NCBI RefSeq assembly: GCF_900156045.1
Contig: NZ_FTMX01000003.1
Span: 496,001-560,000, forward strand
Length of the DNA stretch: 64,000 bases
Direction of reading: 5' to 3'
From: Peribacillus simplex
GTDB lineage: Bacteria > Bacillota > Bacilli > Bacillales > DSM-1321
Below the pieces are notes generated by a model, which saw only the letters and a list, made by a program, of their open reading frames with translations, searched no databases and was not told the DNA's origin. Below, one piece after another: positions 55,289 through 64,000 of this stretch (position 1 is its first letter; each line of letters opens with the position of its first letter). The translations under genes and the position numbers were made by a program.

Positions 55289-55984
55289 ATGGATACGACG
55301 ACAACCAGCACCACTTTTAATGATATTTTCAAATCAAGCTTTTTGGACAAGACCGAGAGTTTTTCAATCATTGACTCCCTAATTGGATTACTGTTGGCAT
55401 TTGCCATCGGATTGTTCATTTACGTCATTTATAAGAAGACCTTTTCCGGTGTGATGTACTCACATAATTTCAATATATCCCTCATCATCATGACAATGGC
55501 CACGGCTTTGATCATCATGGGCATATCGACAAATATCGTCATCTCCCTTGGTATGGTCGGTGCCCTCTCCATCGTACGATTCAGAACGCCCATCAAAGAT
55601 CCCATGGACTTGGTCTTCCTATTCTGGGCAGCGGCATCCGGGATTTTATGCGGGGCAGGACTAATTCCGCTGGTTATCATAGGTGCCATTTTAATAGGTA
55701 TTGTGATGCTCATATTTGCCAATCGGATCACTGTTGAAAATCCATTTTTATTAATCATTAAATATTCAGATGCATCAATTGAAAAAAAGTTAGAAGAAAT
55801 GATATCCAACAAGGTGAAAAAGCATTCTGTCAAATCGAAATCCGTCATGGCGGATAATAACCTCGAAGTGACATATGAAATTCGATTAAAAGATAACAAT
55901 GCGGAATTCATAAATCAAGTCAAGGACATGAACAGCGTTCACTCTGCCATCATGTTAAGTTATGATGGCAACTTCACAGCTTAA
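55289..55984 (+). CDS. DUF4956 membrane protein
   Basis: This 231-residue protein has about four membrane segments between residues 30 and 145 and a cytoplasmic C-terminal domain (DASIEKKLEEMISNKVKKHSVKSKSVM). The conserved block LGMVGALSIVRFRTPIKDPMDLVFLFWA identifies DUF4956. These proteins regularly accompany VTC and CotH genes, which suggests a membrane channel or scaffold for their product. No function is established. It lies 35 bases after the VTC gene, behind TTGGAGGAATAG. Confidence 0.88.
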   Translation: MDTTTTSTTFNDIFKSSFLDKTESFSIIDSLIGLLLAFAIGLFIYVIYKKTFSGVMYSHNFNISLIIMTMATALIIMGISTNIVISLGMVGALSIVRFRTPIKDPMDLVFLFWAAASGILCGAGLIPLVIIGAILIGIVMLIFANRITVENPFLLIIKYSDASIEKKLEEMISNKVKKHSVKSKSVMADNNLEVTYEIRLKDNNAEFINQVKDMNSVHSAIMLSYDGNFTA

Positions 55985-56053
55985 GAAAGATGGCGGACAT
56001 AAAAATTCATGCCCACCCCTCTATATTAGACTACAGGAGGAAGGAGCCTTGGC

Positions 56054-57793
56054 ATGTTAAAAACAAGATATGTTGTAGCGACCAGTGCATTATTGATAAT
56101 AATTTTTATGGCAGTGATGTTTTTCCTTCCCCATCTTCATGTTGAAAAAGCAACTAAAGGAAATACTTATACAGAATCTGTATTTGACCAAAGTAAGGTG
56201 ACAACCGTGGATATAACATTGGCTGATGAGGATTTGGATTCCATCCTGGATAACCCCTCTGAAAAGGAAGTTGTTGCATCCGATGTGACCATTAATGGGG
56301 AAAAAGTTGAGAATGTAGGGTTTCGAACCAAAGGAAACCTTTCCTTAAACTCTGTTGTCCAAATGGAAGATTCGGAACGTTACAGCTGGAATATAGACTT
56401 TGATTATTATCAGGGAGATCAAAATTTTCACGGCCTGAAAGAATTCGATTTAAATAATAATTATAGTGATCCCACGTATATGAGGGAGTACCTTTCGTAT
56501 GAGCTAATGGAAAAGATGGGCATAGCAACTCCCGGACATTCCTATATGTACGTGACCATCAACGGAAAAGAATGGGGCTTGTATTTAGGCGTTGAATCTA
56601 TTGATGAAACATTTTTGAATAATAACTTTGCATCTGGTAACGGTGACCTTTATTATCCTGATGGCACCGGAAGTGATTTAAAATGGATCAGTGATGATAT
56701 TGATGATTATACAGGGTTGAACTTAAAAACAAATGAAAATTCTGATCAATCTGCCATGATCAAGATGCTTGATGCTATCAATAATGGCGGGAATTTGGAA
56801 GAAGTCTTGGATGTAGATGAAACATTACGCTACTTTGCAGCAAATACGGCCCTCGTCAACCTCGATCATTATCAAGGCACATTAAAGCATAACTACTATC
56901 TATACGAAGAAAATGGAATATTTTCCATGCTTCCCTGGGACTATAATATGTCATTTGGAGGCTTTTCCGGAGGCGGCGGTCGACAGGCGGGCGCATCCGG
57001 TCAAGAAAATAAAAGTGAAATCGCCGCTGACCAAAAAAATGGCGCTACGGCTGAGAGTAACGACGATGCTGATAAGCAGGATGACACGGAACTCAGTGGG
57101 GAAGCACCAAATATGAACGGTGGCGGAATGATGGATATGAGCTCAAATTTCATGAATGAAAATAATATCAACTTCAGCATTACCGAGCCTGTTTCAGGTA
57201 CGGCCCTTGAAGATCGCCCTTTATTGAATGCCCTGCTTTCCAACGACGGGTATCGTGAAAAATATTATGATTATCTGGACGACATTGCTACAGATTTTTT
57301 CTCTGAAGAAAATATGAAAGCAATGACCACTGAAATTTCCACATTAATCAAACCATACGTGAAAAAGGATCCGACCAAGTTTTATACAATGGACGAGTAT
57401 ACAGAAGCAACGTCAGGCGAGGAGACCCTGGTTGACTTCGCTGTCCAACGTGCTGAGTCCATCTTGGCACAGCTTTCTGGAGACCTGGTTGTGGAAGCCG
57501 AGACAGAAAGCGGTATGGGAGGCGGAGCTCCTAATATGGGCGATGACGCAAATGCAGGCCAGCAACCACCAAACATGGGCGGCGGCGAGAATGAGGCTGC
57601 GATGGGGCCCCCTGACATGGACCGCGGCGGGAATGGTGCACCTCCTGGCATGAACGGGAACATGGGTCAAAAGGGGGCAGTTAACAGTAGTTCCTCCAAA
57701 GATATGATCATACTATCTTCCTTGCTCCTAATCCTATTATTAGGTGCAATGGCTTTCGCCTACTTCTTTAAACGAAGAGGTAAAAAAGGATAA
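56054..57793 (+). CDS. CotH-family kinase-like surface protein
   Basis: This 579-residue protein starts with a membrane anchor or signal (residues 5-27) and ends with a membrane segment (about 550-573) and a basic tail. The CotH domain (about 50-310) shows NVGFRTKGNLSL, FDLNNNYSDPTYMREYLSYELM, NGKEWGLYLGVE and the active-site-like HNYYLYEENGIFSMLPWDYNMSFGG. CotH of spore formers is an atypical kinase for coat proteins. This one is extracytoplasmic and not near coat genes. Two Gly/Pro/Met-rich stretches (about 302-320 and 493-545, for example GGGAPNMGDDANAG) resemble those in the small membrane protein and export adaptor. Confidence 0.88.
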   Translation: MLKTRYVVATSALLIIIFMAVMFFLPHLHVEKATKGNTYTESVFDQSKVTTVDITLADEDLDSILDNPSEKEVVASDVTINGEKVENVGFRTKGNLSLNSVVQMEDSERYSWNIDFDYYQGDQNFHGLKEFDLNNNYSDPTYMREYLSYELMEKMGIATPGHSYMYVTINGKEWGLYLGVESIDETFLNNNFASGNGDLYYPDGTGSDLKWISDDIDDYTGLNLKTNENSDQSAMIKMLDAINNGGNLEEVLDVDETLRYFAANTALVNLDHYQGTLKHNYYLYEENGIFSMLPWDYNMSFGGFSGGGGRQAGASGQENKSEIAADQKNGATAESNDDADKQDDTELSGEAPNMNGGGMMDMSSNFMNENNINFSITEPVSGTALEDRPLLNALLSNDGYREKYYDYLDDIATDFFSEENMKAMTTEISTLIKPYVKKDPTKFYTMDEYTEATSGEETLVDFAVQRAESILAQLSGDLVVEAETESGMGGGAPNMGDDANAGQQPPNMGGGENEAAMGPPDMDRGGNGAPPGMNGNMGQKGAVNSSSSKDMIILSSLLLILLLGAMAFAYFFKRRGKKG

Positions 57794-57990
57794 TAGACTA
57801 TCCCCCTCCAATATAAAAAAGGTGCAAAAGGGGGTTAGGAATGGTTCATCCTTAATTAACTAGGGCATACTAATGTTTTTACTGTTTTTGAGACCCCTGC
57901 TAGATTGAAGAAATTTGCGGCACTCCTGCCGAATAACTGGCCAGCGGAAAGAAAGCGGATTTCTGAAAACAACATGAACGTTTTTTAAAG
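57794..57990. other. Intergenic region after the CotH gene
   Basis: No gene is seen. The segment 57888-57975 contains GACCCCTGC, GGCACTCCTGCCG and GCGGAAAGAAAGCGG, which resemble pieces of the palindromic repeat family. It could be a decayed copy, but I cannot align it fully. Confidence 0.4.
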
Positions 57991-58209
57991 AGGCACTTTT
58001 CGTAAAGATTGTTGTTTTTAAAATGAAACGATTTAACGTTGATTGGAGCACAAGAGCGAGACTCCTGCAGGAGCAGCGGGACAAGTGAGACTCCACAGGC
58101 GTTTTCGCCGAGGAGGCTCACCGCCCGCCCCGCGGAAAGCGAGCATCTGGAGGGGAAATCAACCACACCGCTTTACTTGGAATAGCAACAAAGTATGCGA
58201 AAACAGCCT
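57991..58209. mobile_element. MITE-like element, copy 2 (219 bp)
   Basis: The left end AGGCACTTTTCG and right end CGAAAACAGCCT are inverted copies. TTAAAG at 57985-57990 is repeated at 58210-58215 as a 6-bp target duplication. The interior is about 90 percent like copy 1 at 9215 by eye. It sits between the CotH gene and its terminator. Confidence 0.88.
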
Positions 58210-58260
58210 TTAAAGAACACGGTAGGCAAACTGCTTTTCTTCGAATTATCTATAATCTGA

Positions 58261-58291
58261 GGTATCCCAAAATATTCGGGATACCTTTTTT
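58261..58291 (+). terminator. Terminator of the VTC-DUF4956-CotH operon
   Basis: GGTATCCC (58261-58268) pairs with GGGATACC (58278-58285), followed by six T residues. The MITE separates it from the CotH stop codon. Confidence 0.85.
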
Positions 58292-58333
58292 ATTGAATTG
58301 GTGCATGGCATTTTCCGGGTTATTCCTTCACGT

Positions 58334-58362
58334 TTGATTAATTTTTAACTGCTAATTAATAT
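58334..58362 (+). promoter_or_regulatory. Sigma-A promoter of the alpha-amylase gene
   Basis: TTGATT (58334-58339) and TAATAT (58357-58362) are 17 bases apart, giving a leader of about 170 bases. Confidence 0.55.
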
Positions 58363-58537
58363 AAAATACCCTTATTTGGTATAAAATAGTAAAATAGAGA
58401 GGTAAATGAACCTCAATCAAGAGGGTTGTTCACTTGTTTATCAATTGAATTTAGGGGGTAAAGATTTCCATTATTACTTTATCCGATCGTACAGTTTCAC
58501 TTTTGTTAAAAACGGGTCGGTGTCAGGGGGGAAACGG

Positions 58538-60001
58538 ATGAAAAGAAATCATACGATGATGCAATTTTTTGAGTGGCATCTTGAGGCAGATGGTTCTCAT
58601 TGGGAGAGATTGAAATTTGCAGCCTCCAAGTTGAAGGATATAGGAATTGACTGCGTTTGGCTTCCGCCGGTTACCAAAGGGCAATCCGTTGGGGATAATG
58701 GATATGGAATATACGACGGATACGATTTGGGGGAATTTGACCAAAAAGGAACAGTCCGTACCAAATACGGGACCAAAGATGAATTGCTGCAAGCGATAGC
58801 CACCTGTCATAACTACGGACTTTGCGTTTATATCGATTTAGTCATGAACCATAAAGCAGGAGCCGATGGAACCGAAAAATTTAAAGTGATTGAAGTCAAT
58901 CCAGAAAACCGTATGGAAGATATCTCAGAACCATTTGAAATGGAAGGCTGGACAAAATTCGATTTTCCAGGCCGTAAAAATAAATACTCTGATTTTAAGT
59001 GGAACCATACTCATTTTAATGGTACAGACTATGATGCCGAAAACGACAAAATGGGTGTATATCGAATCGCAGGCGAAAACAAGCACTGGAATCAGCATGT
59101 CATCGATGAATTCGGAAACTATGATTATTTAATGTTTGCCAACATCGATTATAGCCTGCCGGAAGTTCGTCAGGAAATGATTAGCTGGGGAAAATGGATG
59201 GTTGATACGTTAAAGTGTGATGGTTTTCGTTTGGACGCCGTTAAACATATCGATTATGAATTCATCAATGAATTTCTCCAAGAACTCATTCCTTATACAA
59301 AGGAACATTTCTTCATGGTCGGCGAATTTTGGAAGGCGGATGTTAAAGCATGTCAAACTTACTTAGAGCAAACCAATCATGACCTCAACTTGTTCGATGT
59401 TTCCCTGCATTATAAATTTCATGAGGCCTCAAACGCAGGAACTGACTTCGACCTCTCAACCATCTTTGATAATACCCTCGTCCAAACCAATCCGGCAGAG
59501 GCCGTCACTTTTGTCGACAACCATGACTCCCAGCCCCATGAATCACTGGAATCTTGGGTAAAGGACTGGTTCAAACCATCGGCATATGCACTTACCTTGC
59601 TTAGACTTTGCGGTTATCCATGTGTCTTTTACGGGGACTATTATGGAATCGGCGGGCCTTCTCCGGTGCCAGGGAAAAAGGACATTCTAGATCGCCTCTT
59701 ATATGCAAGGTATGAAAAAGCTTACGGGGAACAGACTGATTACTTTGATGATCCAAATACGATAGGCTGGGTCCGGCACGGAGTTGAAGAGCTAGAAGGC
59801 TCGGGGTGCGCCGTCATAATTTCGAATGGAGATCGCAACAGTGAAAAAAGGATGTTCGTCGGTGAACATCGTGCTGGTGAAATCTGGAGTGATTTAACTT
59901 GTCATAGAGATGACCACATCACCATTGAAGAAGATGGTTTCGCGACCTTCCCCGTTCATGGAAAAAGCGTATCGGTATGGGCCTTGGATAATCCGCTCTA
60001 A
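58538..60001 (+). CDS. Intracellular alpha-amylase (GH13)
   Basis: I start at the ATG at 58538 (MKRNHTMMQFFEWHL, 487 residues), behind CAGGGGGGAAACGG; an upstream in-frame start adds a non-conserved stretch. No signal peptide is present, so it should act on cytoplasmic or imported maltodextrins. The four GH13 regions are visible: DLVMNH, GFRLDAVKHI (nucleophile Asp), GEFW (acid Glu) and FVDNHDSQ. The architecture resembles the liquefying-type amylases but without secretion. Confidence 0.92.
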   Translation: MKRNHTMMQFFEWHLEADGSHWERLKFAASKLKDIGIDCVWLPPVTKGQSVGDNGYGIYDGYDLGEFDQKGTVRTKYGTKDELLQAIATCHNYGLCVYIDLVMNHKAGADGTEKFKVIEVNPENRMEDISEPFEMEGWTKFDFPGRKNKYSDFKWNHTHFNGTDYDAENDKMGVYRIAGENKHWNQHVIDEFGNYDYLMFANIDYSLPEVRQEMISWGKWMVDTLKCDGFRLDAVKHIDYEFINEFLQELIPYTKEHFFMVGEFWKADVKACQTYLEQTNHDLNLFDVSLHYKFHEASNAGTDFDLSTIFDNTLVQTNPAEAVTFVDNHDSQPHESLESWVKDWFKPSAYALTLLRLCGYPCVFYGDYYGIGGPSPVPGKKDILDRLLYARYEKAYGEQTDYFDDPNTIGWVRHGVEELEGSGCAVIISNGDRNSEKRMFVGEHRAGEIWSDLTCHRDDHITIEEDGFATFPVHGKSVSVWALDNPL

Positions 60002-60166
60002 AAAGAGATAAGCAAGGAACGGCATGTCATTTACGGATATGCTGTTCTTTGCTGATGACACCCCCCTTGAAGACTTGGAAATAAGTCTGTATGCCACATA
60101 GGGAAAGATAATTTTTCCATTTTGATCAATCATGGTAAGATAAGGGAAAAAGGAGTTGAAGGAAAA

Positions 60167-61402
60167 GTGAAAAATGAAATCATTGAAAGATTCACTTCTT
60201 ATGTGAAAGTGGATACCCAATCGAATGAGGAAAATCCATCATGTCCCTCTACACCCGGACAGTTGACCTTGGCAAATGCATTGGTCAATGAACTTCAATC
60301 GATTGGGATGAAGGAAGTGACAATTGATCAGAACGGATATGTCATGGCAACATTGCCAGCCAATTCAAATAAGGATGTCCCGACAATCGGTTTCTTGGCA
60401 CATGTCGATACAGCAACGGATTTCACTGGAAAAGATGTAAAACCGCAAATCATTGACAACTATGATGGCAAAGATCTTACTTTACATGAAAAATTGGATG
60501 TCATTCTTTCACCTGATGATTTTCCTTCGCTTAAGAACTATAAAGGGCATACCTTGATTACAACGGATGGGACAACCCTGTTGGGAGCAGATAATAAGGC
60601 TGGAATTGCCGAAATCATGACTGCCATGGATTATTTGATCCAGCATCCGGAAATCAAGCATGGAAAAATCCGTGTTGCTTTTACTCCCGATGAGGAAATC
60701 GGCAGGGGGCCCCATAAGTTTGATGTAGATGCTTTTGATGCTCAATTTGCCTACACTGTGGACGGTGGTCCACTTGGAGAACTTGAATATGAGAGCTTCA
60801 ATGCAGCATCGGCCAAAATCCTGATCAAAGGTACGAATATTCACCCTGGTACGGCTAAAGGAAAAATGGTCAACTCGGCAAAAATCGCCATGGAATTCCA
60901 TGATAAACTCCCAGTAGCAGAAGCACCGGAATATACGGAGGGTTACGAAGGATTTTATCATCTGATTTCATTTCACGGTGATGTGGAAGAGACCAAGCTT
61001 TCTTATATCATCAGGGATTTCGACCGCCAAAAATTTAATGAACGCAAGGAATATATAACAATAGTAATCGAAGATTTAAAAGAAAAATATGGGCAAAACC
61101 GCATCCAGCTTGAATTAAACGACCAATACTTCAACATGAAGGAAAAAATTGAGCCCGTAAAGGAAATCGTGGATATTGCCCACGAAGCAATGGAGAAACT
61201 CGATATAAAACCGAAAATATCGCCAATACGCGGTGGTACGGACGGCTCTCAATTATCGTATATGGGCCTGCCAACACCCAACATCTTTACGGGCGGGGAG
61301 AACTTTCATGGCAAATATGAATTTATTTCCGTCGATAACATGATCCTGGCCACTAAGGTGATCGTTGGCATTGCATCGCTTTTTGAAGAAAAAGCAATGT
61401 AG
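60167..61402 (+). CDS. pepT: Peptidase T (tripeptidase)
   Basis: This M20-family metallopeptidase removes N-terminal residues from tripeptides in the cytoplasm. I start at GTG 60167 ([19 protein letters not shown], 411 residues), which gives the family length; the earlier ATG at 60122 adds 15 non-conserved residues. Metal ligands lie in [11 protein letters not shown] and [11 protein letters not shown], with the catalytic Glu in TPDEEIGRG, and further in VDGGPLGE and [23 protein letters not shown] precedes the start. Confidence 0.95.
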   Translation: MKNEIIERFTSYVKVDTQSNEENPSCPSTPGQLTLANALVNELQSIGMKEVTIDQNGYVMATLPANSNKDVPTIGFLAHVDTATDFTGKDVKPQIIDNYDGKDLTLHEKLDVILSPDDFPSLKNYKGHTLITTDGTTLLGADNKAGIAEIMTAMDYLIQHPEIKHGKIRVAFTPDEEIGRGPHKFDVDAFDAQFAYTVDGGPLGELEYESFNAASAKILIKGTNIHPGTAKGKMVNSAKIAMEFHDKLPVAEAPEYTEGYEGFYHLISFHGDVEETKLSYIIRDFDRQKFNERKEYITIVIEDLKEKYGQNRIQLELNDQYFNMKEKIEPVKEIVDIAHEAMEKLDIKPKISPIRGGTDGSQLSYMGLPTPNIFTGGENFHGKYEFISVDNMILATKVIVGIASLFEEKAM

Positions 61403-61425
61403 CTTGATACGAAATGCCTTTATTG

Positions 61426-61459
61426 AAAAACCCCCCGACTCCAAGTCTGGGGGTTTTTC
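61426..61459. terminator. Bidirectional terminator between pepT and katE
   Basis: AAAAACCCCC and GGGGGTTTTT flank inner GACT/AGTC pairing around CCA. It serves both convergent genes. Confidence 0.92.
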
Positions 61460-61467
61460 ATCCAATA

Positions 61468-63546
61468 TTAAACGCGATTCCAGTGACGGTGCTTGGCAAT
61501 CGCCTCGATAAAGACAGTACCACTATTTTTATCCGTAACAGCTACAATGCCTGAGGCTGGATCATTGGAACCGATGCCTGCCTTCGATAGGATCTCGGCT
61601 CCTTCTTTTCCCGCACCAATTGCTTTGAAATGATTGTAGGCTTCATCAACAAAGTAAATTGGTTCCTTGGATGCCTTTAAAGAATTGACGCTCTCCTGCC
61701 CTCCTGGCACATATACAGCATCGAAAAGTACCGAATCGGCTGTCAGGAATGTCTGATTCACTTCGGCCTGCTGTCCTTCAGAACTTGTAATCACTCCACG
61801 GTTATGACTGATGATTTCAGCCGTTATCCCTGCAGATTTAAATGATTCCAAGACTTGATTGACCTCTGATCCGTTGAAGCCATCTGCAGCCAAGATTGCC
61901 ACTTTCCTTGTTGCGGCCGTGTTCACCTTCATTTGCTCCTGGCTTAAAGCTGGAGAAGCCAAATCCATTTTGACCTCACTTTTGTTGGCCGGAGGATTCA
62001 CGCCCACCCCAATAGCGATCGTTTTAGCCAGCTCGACATCCACATTGCTGAACATCTCGACGATTTGCTGCTGAACGTCCTTACTTTTCACTTTTCCCAC
62101 TTCAAAGTGGAACGCCTGAATAATATGCTCCTTCTCCACTTCCGTCATGCTATTCCAAAATAATTTAGCCTGGCTGTAATGATCCTTGAAGCTTTCACTG
62201 CGTTGTCGGACCTTCCTGCCATCGACTTTTTCCTGGTAATGTGCATAGCCGCCTTCCTCTTCCGAAGCAGGTTCGGGAGAGTTGCCTGCAAGGGAATTTT
62301 TGTGGTAGCTGACCTGCCCTGGATTTATTGACATTCGGTGCATGCCATCGCGTTGATTATTATGAACGGGGGCAACCGTCCTATTAATCGGAAGCTCATG
62401 GAAATTCGGTCCTCCCAATCGGGATAGCTGGGTATCGGTGTATGAGAATAACCGTCCCTGGAGCAGCGGATCATTTGAAAAATCAATACCCGGTACGACA
62501 TGCCCCGGATGGAACGCTATCTGTTCCGTCTCTGCAAAAAAGTTATCCGTATTTTGATTCAAAACCATTTTTCCGATTATTTTCACCGGGATCTGTTCTT
62601 CCGGCCATAGTTTAGTAGGATCAAGGATATCAAAGTCGAATTTGAATTCATCTTCCTCCTTAATCATTTGCACGCCAAATTCAAATTCAGGATAATTTCC
62701 GGTATCTATCGCTTCCCACAGATCTTGGCGGTGAAAATCAGGATTCTTCCCTGCAATTTTCTGTGCCTCATCCCAGACAAGGGATTTAACTCCAAGTACA
62801 GGCTTCCAATGGAATTTAACGAAATGGGCCACGCCTTGTTCATTTACAAAACGGAATGTGTGGACACCAAACCCTTCCATCATCCGGAAACTTCTCGGTA
62901 TGGCCCTATCAGAAAGATGCCACATGATCATATGAGCCGTTTCTTCATTGTTGGCGATGAAGTCCCAAAAAGTATCATGTGCAGACGCAGCCTGAGGTAT
63001 TTCGTTATGAGGCTCCGGTTTAACCGCATGAATTAAATCCGGGAACTTAATGGCATCCTGGATAAAGAATACCGGAATATTATTTCCGACTAAATCATAG
63101 TTTCCTTCCTCAGTATAGAACTTTGTAGAAAATCCCCTTACATCACGTACCGAGTCTGCAGATCCACGGGAACCTGCCACCGTTGAGTAGCGAACGAATA
63201 CTGGTGTCTTGACTGAAGGGTCTTGAAGAAACTTGGCTTTTGTATATTCGGCCATCGGTTCATATACCTGAAAATATCCATGAGCACCAGATCCACGGGC
63301 ATGGACAATCCGCTCAGGAATACGCTCATGGTCAAAATGTGTCATTTTTTCCCGGAAATGAAAGTCCTCCATCAAAGTTGGACCACGCGTTCCAGCTTTC
63401 AAAGAATGCTCATCCTCAGAAATGCGCAAACCTTGGTTAGTCGTCATCTTTTTCCCATTATCGTCCACTCGATATTGATCCAACTGTCGCTGCTTACTTT
63501 GCTCATTGATTCTTCCGTTTTCATTTGCTTTTGCCATCCCACTCAT
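61468..63546 (-). CDS. katE: Large-subunit (clade II) catalase with C-terminal DJ-1/GAT-like domain
   Basis: This 692-residue haem catalase disproportionates hydrogen peroxide. The catalytic His is in [16 protein letters not shown], the Asn in [20 protein letters not shown], and the haem-ligand Tyr in [16 protein letters not shown]. From about residue 545 a flavodoxin-like domain follows ([16 protein letters not shown] and [16 protein letters not shown]), the hallmark of large catalases. The start is uncertain: the ATG at 63546 is close to GGAGGGG, and another lies three codons in. It is a single-gene unit. Confidence 0.95.
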   Translation of the reverse strand: MSGMAKANENGRINEQSKQRQLDQYRVDDNGKKMTTNQGLRISEDEHSLKAGTRGPTLMEDFHFREKMTHFDHERIPERIVHARGSGAHGYFQVYEPMAEYTKAKFLQDPSVKTPVFVRYSTVAGSRGSADSVRDVRGFSTKFYTEEGNYDLVGNNIPVFFIQDAIKFPDLIHAVKPEPHNEIPQAASAHDTFWDFIANNEETAHMIMWHLSDRAIPRSFRMMEGFGVHTFRFVNEQGVAHFVKFHWKPVLGVKSLVWDEAQKIAGKNPDFHRQDLWEAIDTGNYPEFEFGVQMIKEEDEFKFDFDILDPTKLWPEEQIPVKIIGKMVLNQNTDNFFAETEQIAFHPGHVVPGIDFSNDPLLQGRLFSYTDTQLSRLGGPNFHELPINRTVAPVHNNQRDGMHRMSINPGQVSYHKNSLAGNSPEPASEEEGGYAHYQEKVDGRKVRQRSESFKDHYSQAKLFWNSMTEVEKEHIIQAFHFEVGKVKSKDVQQQIVEMFSNVDVELAKTIAIGVGVNPPANKSEVKMDLASPALSQEQMKVNTAATRKVAILAADGFNGSEVNQVLESFKSAGITAEIISHNRGVITSSEGQQAEVNQTFLTADSVLFDAVYVPGGQESVNSLKASKEPIYFVDEAYNHFKAIGAGKEGAEILSKAGIGSNDPASGIVAVTDKNSGTVFIEAIAKHRHWNRV

Positions 63547-63765
63547 TCCCCTCCATGTCTAAGAATTCAGATTAAATCGTGTTGTATGTACTTAATTGAT
63601 TCGAAAAAATTGCGTTATCCTTCCTCATATACCACTCTATTTTGTCGGATAAACAGAATTCAAAAAAAGAATCTTCACGGTAGGTAGGTAGGTTCATTTT
63701 GGGATAGGTGGAATGCTTCCCGTCCCCAGTTTTGAAACACTTGAGACGGATCATTAACATATAAA
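63547..63765. other. Upstream region of katE
   Basis: I see no gene. It holds the katE promoter region on the minus strand and a GTAGGTAGGTAGG tract. No clear PerR or sigma-B element could be assigned. Confidence 0.35.
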
Positions 63766-63808
63766 AAAGAAGCGGGAGACCGATATTTCGATCTTCCCGC
63801 TTCTTTTC
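63766..63808 (-). terminator. Terminator of the DbpA-type helicase gene
   Basis: GAAGCGGGA (63769-63777) pairs with TCCCGCTTC (63795-63803), with inner GAT/ATC pairing and T runs on both strands. Confidence 0.88.
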
Positions 63809-63819
63809 ATTCAACACCT

Positions 63820-64000
63820 TTACTTCTTAAAAGCCTCTGAAACCTTCAAAAGTTTGCCTTTTACTTTCGTATTTTTCATCACTTTCAAGACAAGCGGTCC
63901 CTTTTCATTCAATATTTCCACATAAGAAACATTGTCCTGGATCGTAATGATCCCAATGTCCTCTGCATTCACTCCATCAATCTTTGCGATGGTTCCGACA
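63820..64000 (-). CDS. dbpA: C-terminal end of a DbpA-type DEAD-box helicase (5' truncated)
   Basis: The minus-strand frame from the right edge ends at TAA 63822-63820 and gives 59 residues. The pattern [20 protein letters not shown], then [17 protein letters not shown] and [15 protein letters not shown], matches the DbpA RNA-binding (RRM-like) domain that targets 23S rRNA hairpin 92. The helicase core lies outside the window. It should be a ribosome-assembly helicase distinct from the RG-tailed one at 3358. Confidence 0.85.
   Translation of the reverse strand, partial: VGTIAKIDGVNAEDIGIITIQDNVSYVEILNEKGPLVLKVMKNTKVKGKLLKVSEAFKK

Overview
The window looks like chromosomal DNA from a Gram-positive, low-to-moderate GC Bacillaceae bacterium. 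Promoters are TTGNNN-N17-TATAAT-like, ribosome sites are GGAGG-type, TTG and GTG starts are frequent, and nearly every convergent pair is separated by a strong hairpin terminator. Gene content (ywbE, pepT, a DbpA-type helicase, ywcBA-like pair, rbsRKDACB, a schizokinen-type siderophore operon, fused msrAB) suggests the Bacillus/Peribacillus group; the genus is an inference from gene content only.

Layout. 0-5 kb: an ATP-grasp ligase, a nucleotidyltransferase-like/methyltransferase fusion, an APH-fold kinase and a DEAD-box helicase with six 16-residue Arg/Gly repeats, all on the minus strand. 5-13 kb: a purine permease with an attenuator-like leader, an actin-like ATPase (ParM family) with a ribbon-helix-helix partner and an iteron array, then a tandem duplication that copied the iterons and the start of an FAD/Rieske oxidoreductase; the inner copy has decayed and carries a MITE. 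ywbE, a SIMPL protein and purU follow. 13-22 kb: an amino-acid ABC transporter, glnS, an RsbR-like protein, msrAB and a nucleoside transporter. 21.6-27.1 kb: a small membrane protein, a two-component system and a MacB-like export operon. 27-39 kb: mostly transport (SSS symporter, split Thr/Ser exporter, DAACS symporter, PTS IIC), a frameshifted hydrolase, a lysoplasmalogenase, an rRNA methyltransferase, and a LysR-gdhA divergent pair. 39-45 kb: the ribose operon. 45-54 kb: repeat array and six-gene siderophore operon under paired Fur boxes. 54-58 kb: VTC-DUF4956-CotH cassette. 58-64 kb: alpha-amylase, pepT, katE, and the 3' end of a DbpA-type helicase.

Two systems stand out. First, an apparently chromosomal ParM/adaptor/iteron partition locus (6.7-9.8 kb) whose putative centromere has been duplicated. 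Second, a possible regulon: the same operator-like direct repeat (TTAAGN-N5-TTAAGN, 11-bp period) lies in front of the MacB export operon (27152-27168), the small Gly-rich membrane protein (22173-22189) and the VTC-DUF4956-CotH cassette (54501-54517). The sensor kinase, export adaptor, small membrane protein and CotH protein also share Gly/Met/Pro-rich extracytoplasmic stretches. I infer that the two-component system ties these loci into one envelope system.

A family of GC-rich palindromic repeats recurs at 9.2, 33.2, 45.4-45.9 and 58.1 kb. Two copies are extended into MITEs with AGGC...GCCT ends and 6-bp target duplications.
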